A stretch of 64,000 bases of DNA from Henningerozyma blattae CBS 6284 (taxonomy: Eukaryota > Ascomycota > Saccharomycetes > Saccharomycetales > Saccharomycetaceae), in NCBI RefSeq assembly GCF_000315915.1, contig NC_020190.1:989863-1053862 (forward strand), in the 5' to 3' direction. This document shows, piece by piece, positions 10,131-17,640 of the stretch. The notes below the pieces were generated by a model, which was given only the letters and a program-made list of their open reading frames with translations, was not told where the DNA came from and made no database searches. Each line of letters starts with the position of its first letter. The first letter of the stretch is position 1. Both the position numbers and the translations under genes were made by a program.

Positions 10131-10862
10131 CTAAAATATGGAACAATCGATTGATAATCTTTTGTAGAACATTTAAACAATAATATTTATTCTTCACAAT
10201 ATCAAATTCTTCTCTAATGCTCATCGATTTTCAAAATATAGAAAACCTGCATTTTTGATTGAAACTCGCAATAGTAACCCGGAAATGTCTTCGCAACGCC
10301 TAGTATCCTGTATCGATCTTGTTCTGCAGTAATAAACTATGCTTAAATATATACAAATACATAGGGGTGTAACTTTATTGGGTAAGTAATTAAAAACAGG
10401 AAAGGAAGATACACATAATTAACAACTGGACCTAAATTAAATTTCTTCTGAACTACTTGACAAAGTATATCTGTAATTAAATTTTGTAACGATTCTTTAT
10501 TGTAGACCTAGATTAAGAATACAATGCTTTTGTGAGAATGGATTAAATGAAGACATTCTCTAAATCTAAGATGGTAACTTAAATTAAGTTATCTTTCCCA
10601 TTATCTTCCACTATAAGTTAATACAAAAGAGATATTAATCTATAAGATCGTTAAAAGAGAATCCAGTTCTATTTGTACTATTCTAGAAATAGAATTGCTG
10701 GAAAATAATATAATTATTTTCTAATTATTTCGTAAAAAGACATTTTTATCGTGTTTAATTTTTACATGCCTGGGTTGATTGATTGGCTATCTATCTAAAG
10801 CTATATATATCATCTTAATATTTGCATTTTTTATTATATATCAATGTATGTTTAAAATTTTT
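10131..10862. other. Gene-free region between CTR86 and an LTR
   Basis: This 732-bp AT-rich stretch has no convincing coding frame. In S. cerevisiae several genes (for example PWP2, YIH1, TAH1) lie between CTR86 and the tRNA-Ser gene, and none is seen here. They were presumably kept on the sister WGD track. The right edge is the TTTTT target duplication (10858-10862) of the adjoining LTR. Confidence 0.4.
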
Positions 10863-11263
10863 TGTTGTAAACCAACTTAGGAGTACGATACACTTAAATA
10901 GTAACTACCAAAAACCAAACTTAACAATCTTATTAACTTAACACCAGTTAATCCTTCGAACTTACAAATATAATTGTTGTTCTTCTTAAACTAAATAACT
11001 ATATAAAAGAACTATAAAGTTATGTCTTAAGTCTGAAAAGCTGGCCTTTAAATACTTTTCAAAGGTCAACGCCAGCTTTTCCATTTTACTTTAATTGGTA
11101 TGTTTATAAACTTACTTACAAGGGTAGGAGTGCACAGTTTGAGTAATGCTGGCTAACTAGTAGAGATTATGCATCGAACAGATATTTACAGGTATGCAAC
11201 TAGCAGTTGCTCAGTGTTGTGTATAACTTGTAGATGAGTATAAAGTCGATCTTGTCTACAATA
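10863..11263 (+). mobile_element. Solo LTR, Ty3/sigma-like, 401 bp, upstream of tRNA-Ser
   Basis: The element starts TGTTGTAAACC and ends TCTACAATA, close to the TGTTG...CAACA termini of yeast LTR retrotransposons. It is flanked on both sides by TTTTT (10858-10862 and 11264-11268), a 5-bp target duplication. Its end lies only 11 bp from the mature 5' end of tRNA-Ser, which is the Pol III start-site position typical of Ty3 (sigma) insertions. It shares both outer parts with the element at 23703-23849, in inverted orientation. Inside are a TATA element (ACTATATAAAAG, near 11001) and a perfect 11-bp hairpin. No internal retrotransposon genes are present. Confidence 0.85.
11035..11081 (+). repeat. 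Hairpin inside the solo LTR
   Basis: GAAAAGCTGGC (11035-11045) and GCCAGCTTTTC (11071-11081) form a perfect 11-bp inverted repeat with a 25-nt loop, and the loop can pair further (CTTT with AAAG). It lies downstream of the LTR TATA element, where the LTR transcript leader or 3' end would fall. Confidence 0.6.
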
Positions 11264-11274
11264 TTTTTAAAAAT

Positions 11275-11372
11275 GGCACTATGGCCGAGTGGTTAAGGCG
11301 AAAGACTCGAATGTTTTATTTTCAGTTATCTTTTGGGCTCTGCCCGCGCTGGTTCAAATCCTGCTGGTGTCG
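11275..11372 (+). tRNA. SUP61: tRNA-Ser(CGA) with a 16-nt intron
   Basis: The sequence is nearly identical to S. cerevisiae tRNA-Ser(CGA). It has a 7-bp acceptor stem GGCACTA/TGGTGTC, A box TGGCCGAGTGG, anticodon CGA at 11308-11310, an extra arm and B box GGTTCAAATCC. The intron sits after position 37, at 11312-11327. At 16 nt it is slightly shorter than the 19-nt S. cerevisiae intron. A T-rich Pol III terminator follows directly. In S. cerevisiae the only CGA-serine gene (SUP61) also lies on chromosome III between CTR86 and HCM1, so this is the syntenic, probably essential copy. Confidence 0.97.
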
Positions 11373-11396
11373 TTATTTTTTTCCAAAATTGTTATT

Positions 11397-11484
11397 GTCA
11401 CAATTTTTGTGATTCCAGTCTATCTGTCCTCTAAATTCCTGTCACAATTTTTGTGGTTCCAATCTATGTATCTTGTAAATTCAT
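11397..11484 (+). repeat. 44-bp imperfect tandem duplication
   Basis: Two copies of a 44-bp unit (11397-11440 and 11441-11484), each beginning GTCACAATTTTTGTG, match at roughly 80 percent of positions. The start of each unit contains the short inverted repeat CACAA/TTGTG. The repeat begins about 25 bp downstream of the tRNA-Ser gene. Confidence 0.7.
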
Positions 11485-12317
11485 CCTCCTTCTTCTATTG
11501 CAGCAAGTCGGAGTTCAACTATATTATACTTGGTATAAAGGCTCTATTTATCCAACTGTGTATGGTAATTAAGATATTAATATTTTTCTCTAAACTTAGA
11601 AACTCACCCTGTTCGTTGCTTTCTTCGCTCTGAGCTTTCTTCATTTGTTCTTCGTGTAAGATTGTTCCTTTTTATATTCACATTCTCGAGTTCTTGTTCG
11701 ATGTTTGTTTCTCGTGTCACGTGATTTGTGCCTGACCTTGATGAATCTATACATAATTATTAATCCTCGAAATCACGTGATACATATTCTTAGAATATGT
11801 GACATTTAGGCTTTGCTACTCCCAGTAGTATATCTTTTTGGCTGCTAGTTTAATACCAACTGTTTATTAAACTATGCAACTATATACCTGAGCTTTTGTA
11901 AGTTAAATATTATTATTATTACGTTTCGATTTGTTCACTCTACACTTACATCTTTTGTATTTCGTCCTTTTTGTTTTCTAGTTCTTACTTCTTTGTTCTA
12001 CCTTAACCCTCTAGTTTATTCCTTTTAGCTTTAGATTCTTAAATAGAATTTATGTTCATGATTCACTTACTTGTTAATCTACATGTTCATTACGTTATCA
12101 GGTGATCCTGATTTATACACGTGACTAACGTAGCTCACACTACGCGACACTATCTTATTGATAAATGCAAATAACTTAATAGATTATTTGATAGTCGAAT
12201 GAATAGTTCTATATTTTAAATTAAAGATATTTAATGATATAAACAACAGTATAAAAGAATAACTGTTGATAACAAAATAATAAAATTAAAATGACAATAA
12301 ATTAAATTAAAATTAAA

Positions 12318-12390
12318 GATATAAGATATAAGATATAAGATATAAGATATAAGATATAAGATATAAGATATAAGATATAAGATATAAGAT
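12318..12390 (+). repeat. Heptamer minisatellite (GATATAA)10
   Basis: Ten perfect head-to-tail copies of GATATAA run from 12318 to 12387, followed by a partial copy. The flanks are AT-rich and not related to the unit. The unit length is not a multiple of three codons and there is no surrounding reading frame, so the array is non-coding. Confidence 0.95.
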
Positions 12391-14140
12391 AAAGGACAAA
12401 AAATAAAATTATTTCTTACGGTATTTAGTTTCGTATATCCTGCTGTTCTGTACTTTTCTTATCGATGCTCACTTCTCTCAATTTTCTCATTCTTTTCACT
12501 TAACTTTATTTACATCTTCTTGCTCATCTTAAAAATATACGGAACTTAAAAGTTATCGCTAGCAGCAAAGACTAGCTACGCGACAAAAATTTTAGTGATC
12601 ACGTGACTAACAAGAACTTTGGTTAGGTCATAGGCTTTTATAAAGTAAGATTTAGTAAACCAAGGAGCCTTAATGCTCTAGGTTTAGATGATCTCCAATA
12701 ATTATATCTGAGATCATATATCGGCAAGCATTTTTACCAAAGTTTGTTATTTAACTAATAATGGCAGGTTTTTTGCTAGTGATATAAGTCTGCATCACAG
12801 AAAAAATATTTCTTAACTAAATATACGAAAAGATGGTCTGTATTATGAAACTATATTAAATGTTAGATAGCTTATTAACTATAAAGTATTATGGCTAGTA
12901 GAAAATGATATCAGGTTAACGAAATAACAAAATAAATCTCAATGGAAACGCACTGTTTAAAATCAATTACTAATCCGCATATTCCTACGATTTTTGACTG
13001 AATTTAATTAGTCTTAGTTTAGTTTTACGTTTATACAATTGATATCACAACTACTAAAATGTCTTTGAAATCTGTGATAAGAGCATCCAAAATTATTAGG
13101 AACCACACTATTTAAAAGTTGCACTAGTCTCGTCTTTGATTTGACGGTTTTATTACATATCATCTATTCCAAAAACTCCGTTGAAGCATTAGAGAGCTAA
13201 TGATGTGTTACTACCTCAGAATTAGCTAAAGCATGCAGTATTTGTACATAATCTACCTTGAGGGTATATATCTGGGTGCTATTCTTTAATAGGGATTAAT
13301 TGATATCCATTTAGAATTCCAATAATATAGCATTCAGCTATCTGGACAACCTAGTTATTTTAATTTCCTTTAACTGAGCCGTTTCTCCAAAATTTGGTTA
13401 AATAGGCCTAAATTAGTTCATGCTAGGTGAAACAAAATTAATTATTTTTCCGTATTGGCATGAAAATGATTGACTATATTACACTCTAAACACGTAAACA
13501 CTTATTCTAAAGCACATTATCACCACAACCGTAAAGAGTCATGTTCCTCCACGACTGTCCCGTGCATTTTCTATGAAAATGAATCATTGGCAAGCACATA
13601 ACCAAGATTGATGGTTTCCTGGTAGACACATTTGTAATAGTAAAAGCGCACCACGAGAATTTATCTATGTACATGTGCCTATTCCATTCCAGGAAACTTC
13701 CAGGCTGCAGAATATGTATGGGAATTTAAAAAATGCAAAAAAACCAAGATAAAAGCGCATGCATTCTAAGAACCTACTTTCATCTAATTTAGGTATAACA
13801 CCATTTTGCACGGCCAGACTAAATGCAACGGGCTATCATAATGCGCTATTGAGAGGAATTCTAGGCAATTGTCGTTGCAGTACACTATCAGAGTGTAAAA
13901 GGAAGGGCCCGCTATTACAAGTTTCGTTCTCCACACACTGCAAAAGAAGTACTAATCTTATCTACAACTCTACTATTGCATATCCCACGAAACTACATCT
14001 CACACGCCAAAATACTATATCTGCGTACAGATTAAATGGCCTTTCTTTCTTTGGAAATATTGAAAATTTTCATTACGCTGAAAAGCTCCCATAAATAGTT
14101 TCAATTGATGTAATTTTTAACATGTCCCAAAAAGGATGTT

Positions 14141-14176
14141 GCGCGAAACTACGCGTCGCGTCGCATTTTTTCGCGT
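14141..14176 (+). promoter_or_regulatory. Cluster of MBF/SBF-type sites upstream of HCM1
   Basis: Within 35 bp there is an SCB-like CGCGAAA (14142-14148), an MCB ACGCGT (14151-14156), a further TCGCGTCGC and a reverse SCB-like TTTTCGCG (14168-14175). These lie about 460-490 bp before the HCM1 ATG. In S. cerevisiae HCM1 is a late-G1 gene driven by MBF/SBF, so the cluster very likely confers the same timing. Confidence 0.75.
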
Positions 14177-14633
14177 CGTTGCCGTTTTCAGCTTGGTGAA
14201 AAATTTGGCTGTTTTGGGGTAGAAAAATTCATACTACCGCTGATAAAGGAATCTCAAGATTTAACGTGAGCAGTAACAGTAACTGTTCACACACATATAT
14301 ATATATATTAAAAATCTAGAATGTTGAATTAATTGACTGCTTTATATTGCCACCTTAAATTGTAGTATTCACCTTCCTTTCCCTTGATTTCTCTTTGAAG
14401 TGTGTTTATTTGTTTGTACATAAAATTTGAATCGGATTTTCTATAATAAATACTGAACGCTGATAGCACAAATACCTTAATAATTCTCCCTCCACATCCA
14501 TTCTTCAAACACAACATACCTTATTATAATAACATAACATTCTTCAAAATACGATATAAAGGTAAGATTTTTAAATCAATAATAATAGTAACCATAAACT
14601 TAATAACACCAAACTTTTGCTGCACTTTCAAAT

Positions 14634-16841
14634 ATGGATAATTACAATACAGACTCTTTAAGTCAGGATATAGAACCTCTCTATACGATGCTAGAAAATT
14701 ATAATAAAAGATCATTTTCTGTCATGTCAGAATCAAATCATGAATATACTCAAATTCAAATTCCACCTCATATTCTAACCCCGCCAAGTTCTACAGTACG
14801 AAAATCATTTACCTCTTTACAACAATTGAAATTAAATAATATTACAAACAGTAATTCACAATCAAATAAATTGAACAATACAGGTAAATCACACTCTGGT
14901 AAGATTAAAAAACACTTATCACCAGACTTATCCTCTCCAATTGCTCCAACAAGAGCTAAAAAACAAAAATCAGTAGGGGGCTCCCGTTCTAATGGTACAT
15001 TGACCATCGATGAATTCATTCAATCTCTTGAAACGAGAAAAAGACAAAATGAAACGAATGAAAAGCCACCTTATTCTTACGCAATGCTAATTTGGTTGGC
15101 TATTATAACTTCCGAGTTAAATAAATTAACTTTATCTCAAATTTATACCTGGATTTCCACTTTTTTCCCATATTATAATACTAAGGATGCAGGCTGGCAG
15201 AATTCAATTAGGCATAATTTATCATTAAATGACGCTTTTATTAAAATCGAAAAATCATCAGATGGTAAAGGTCATTTTTGGGAAATTACTACAGGCTCTG
15301 AATCTAAATTTTTTAAAGGGGAAACTGTAAGTATTGAATATGTAAAATCAAAATTGAAAAATATAGAACAATTACTAGTTCCACTTCCAGAAAATATGAC
15401 AGTGTCAGGTAAAGAAAATAATTTACAAACCAAAGAATTAGCATTAAGAAGCACCATAGGGTCTCCTGCCTCAATTAAATCAAAAAAAGCTCAATTATCA
15501 GATCCTTTCGATGATACTAAAGGATTAAATGCACCTTATATTTTTGAATCAATGAATAGTAATAACTCCCTAAATAATTCTAATGATAATATGATTAAGC
15601 CATCAATTATTAATTTTCATCAAAATAATTCAATTCCAAATTTACATGCTACCCCTTCTCAAAGAGAAAATACAATAATACATATAAGTAATACTTCCAA
15701 TACAGTTTCTAATTGCAATTCTTCTGCAACTGATACTAATGAACTTAATCATAATCATTCCAACATTAAAAATAACAACAATACTTTCATTGATAATATT
15801 AATTCTACAGAGACAAATTCCAACTCAAACATTAGCTCAAATAGCTCTTTCAATAACATTCCTACATTCTCAGTTTCAAAATCGTTCGATTCAAATTATA
15901 AAATGGATAATAACAGCAATTATACTAACACTAGCAATAGTAAACTTAAAAGTGATGATAAATTATCTCCAATCTCGCTACCCTCTGTAAATTCTTTAAA
16001 AAAAACTAACATTAAATTAACACCACAGAAATTCTCCCAAGATGGAATTGATCCAAATTCCATCTTAACCAACACAAATTCAAATAATTTATCTTTGTCT
16101 TTTCATTTTTCTCCTAACAGTGGCTCTATTAATGCAACACGAGGCGGGATTCCTAATAATTTAAGTTTAAGTCAAACTACTAATACTTTTACTTCATCAA
16201 TAATATCTAACAGTTCTTCAATTTCGAACTTAAAAAAATACTCCTCGTCTTTTAATTCAAGCTTTGATGTTGTGTCACCTGCAAGAATCACAGAGCACCC
16301 AACTAATGATACAACTTTATATAATCACGAATTCGATAAAGATCATAATAACCTCTGTGTTGAATTGAATACGGCTTCTAAAAATTTACAAGCATCTTCA
16401 ATAGGTGACACAGTGCCAAAGACTCCAAGATTAAAACAGTCCAATATTTTAGAAAAAACTCCAAACAAGCTGCTATCAACCCCACAAGCAAACCCATTTT
16501 CCTTAAGAAAATGGCAAACTCCTTCTCACATTTTTGACGATTTATTTTCATCTCCATTTTTTAAAGACGCCGGCACTCCGCTAAGAATTATTCCAACTTT
16601 TGGAAATCACCTTTCAGCAAATGAAGAGTGTAACTCTTCAGTATCTTCACGAATTTCAACTATGCTACCCAACATAGCATCTAGCACAACTGCTTCATCT
16701 ATACCTAACACAAGTAATAATAACAATACATCAGCAAGCCAAAGGCTGGGTCATAGGCCCAAAATATCATCTAGTGGATTGTTTGGAGTTGATGTGTATT
16801 CCGTGTGGCAAAGAGCTACAGAAAACGCATCACAAAATTAA
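14634..16841 (+). CDS. HCM1: Forkhead transcription factor Hcm1
   Basis: Hcm1 is an S-phase activator of chromosome-segregation and spindle genes. The forkhead (winged-helix) domain covers about residues 143-225. It begins EKPPYSYAMLIWLAI and contains the recognition helix GWQNSIRHNLSLNDAF at about 187-202 and the wing GKGHFWEI. The long C-terminal part is low-complexity Asn/Ser-rich with many S/T-P sites, consistent with CDK phosphorylation. The protein is 735 residues against 564 in S. cerevisiae, and the extra length is the Asn/Ser-rich region. It has the same strand and neighbour (SED4) as YCR065W; RAD18, which separates them in S. cerevisiae, is absent here. Confidence 0.95.
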   Translation: MDNYNTDSLSQDIEPLYTMLENYNKRSFSVMSESNHEYTQIQIPPHILTPPSSTVRKSFTSLQQLKLNNITNSNSQSNKLNNTGKSHSGKIKKHLSPDLSSPIAPTRAKKQKSVGGSRSNGTLTIDEFIQSLETRKRQNETNEKPPYSYAMLIWLAIITSELNKLTLSQIYTWISTFFPYYNTKDAGWQNSIRHNLSLNDAFIKIEKSSDGKGHFWEITTGSESKFFKGETVSIEYVKSKLKNIEQLLVPLPENMTVSGKENNLQTKELALRSTIGSPASIKSKKAQLSDPFDDTKGLNAPYIFESMNSNNSLNNSNDNMIKPSIINFHQNNSIPNLHATPSQRENTIIHISNTSNTVSNCNSSATDTNELNHNHSNIKNNNNTFIDNINSTETNSNSNISSNSSFNNIPTFSVSKSFDSNYKMDNNSNYTNTSNSKLKSDDKLSPISLPSVNSLKKTNIKLTPQKFSQDGIDPNSILTNTNSNNLSLSFHFSPNSGSINATRGGIPNNLSLSQTTNTFTSSIISNSSSISNLKKYSSSFNSSFDVVSPARITEHPTNDTTLYNHEFDKDHNNLCVELNTASKNLQASSIGDTVPKTPRLKQSNILEKTPNKLLSTPQANPFSLRKWQTPSHIFDDLFSSPFFKDAGTPLRIIPTFGNHLSANEECNSSVSSRISTMLPNIASSTTASSIPNTSNNNNTSASQRLGHRPKISSSGLFGVDVYSVWQRATENASQN

Positions 16842-17393
16842 TAACTATTAAAGTTCATTCCAGCATTCTCATTTTCGTTCCATTCTTATTTTGCATTTTA
16901 ATTCTGTTTTCTGATAAAAATTTATATCTTATATAAAATAATTAGAAGTTGATAGATAACTTGTTACATATCTTCTTTTATATATTTGTATTATTCCAAC
17001 TTTAGTTTATTATAGAAAGAAATATAGAGTTCTTTTTTTTTTGATAACGTTTGTTTTTTTTAAAATTTGTTGTAGTTTTCATTCAAATGGTTTGTAATTA
17101 TTAGACACCAATCTCTAAAACCATGATTTTTTTAGGTAATTTTCTAAACATGCCAAAAGATAGTTCTACTACATAGTAAGTCTTTCAAAAATATAGTACA
17201 CGATAAATGACAAAACGTTGAGTAGTATCAGGTATATAGGGATGTATTAAAGAAATTAATAAAATATGTAGTGGTTAAAATATAAATGATGGGGGAAATA
17301 GAAAAATTAATCAATTAATAAAAATATGCCTTCACAATTGGAGATATCAGTTGTCTTGTACGTAATATACAATATATTTTAACGTATCAGGGT
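16842..17393. other. HCM1 3' region
   Basis: This 552-bp AT-rich region has T-rich runs and TATATA elements consistent with 3'-end signals. There is no gene and no recognisable RAD18 remnant. Confidence 0.35.
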
Positions 17394-17640
17394 TTATGAT
17401 AATAACTTATTTATCATCACTAAGTTGTTCATTATAATGCCTTTCATTTCCGATTCAAGTTGAATCCATTTAAAATTTTTAGTCATTAATTCCAAAATTG
17501 TGTCAATAGCATTTTTGGAAGGACCATCATGAATATACTGATTAGTATTAATTGATGAGGATAATAGAGTTGCTGGTTCTAATCTAGTATAATTCATTAA
17601 TAATCTGATCCACTTGTTCTTGAAGTCAAACGTTTTCAGG
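17394..17640 (-). other. Coding-like tail out of frame with SED4
   Basis: Immediately past the SED4 stop codon another minus-strand frame stays open for about 80 codons and ends with TAA at 17394. Codon choice is typical of the neighbours (AGA, TTA, GAA, CCA, ATT). It joins the SED4 frame if one base is removed near the CCCC/AAAA runs at about 17632-17645. It may be the true C-terminus of SED4 separated by a frameshift or a base-call error, or chance open sequence. I do not recognise the peptide, which contains WIRLLMNY and TILELMTKNFKW. Confidence 0.4.

Larger units (their letters stand above)
11485..14633. other. Long gene-poor region before HCM1
   Basis: No convincing gene is seen over about 3.1 kb. 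It holds a heptamer minisatellite (12318-12387), four CACGTG E-boxes (about 11719, 11773, 12118 and 12599) and a GC-richer part from about 13.5 kb. An open frame of 111 codons lies at 13759-14094: its product is basic, has no recognised similarity and is not called a gene here. The last 500 bp hold G1/S promoter motifs for HCM1. Genes that S. cerevisiae has between SUP61 and HCM1 are missing. Confidence 0.5.

Noticed and set aside
11289..11633. Open frame of 114 codons on the plus strand
   Set aside because: It runs through the tRNA-Ser gene and the tandem repeat, and has no recognisable similarity.
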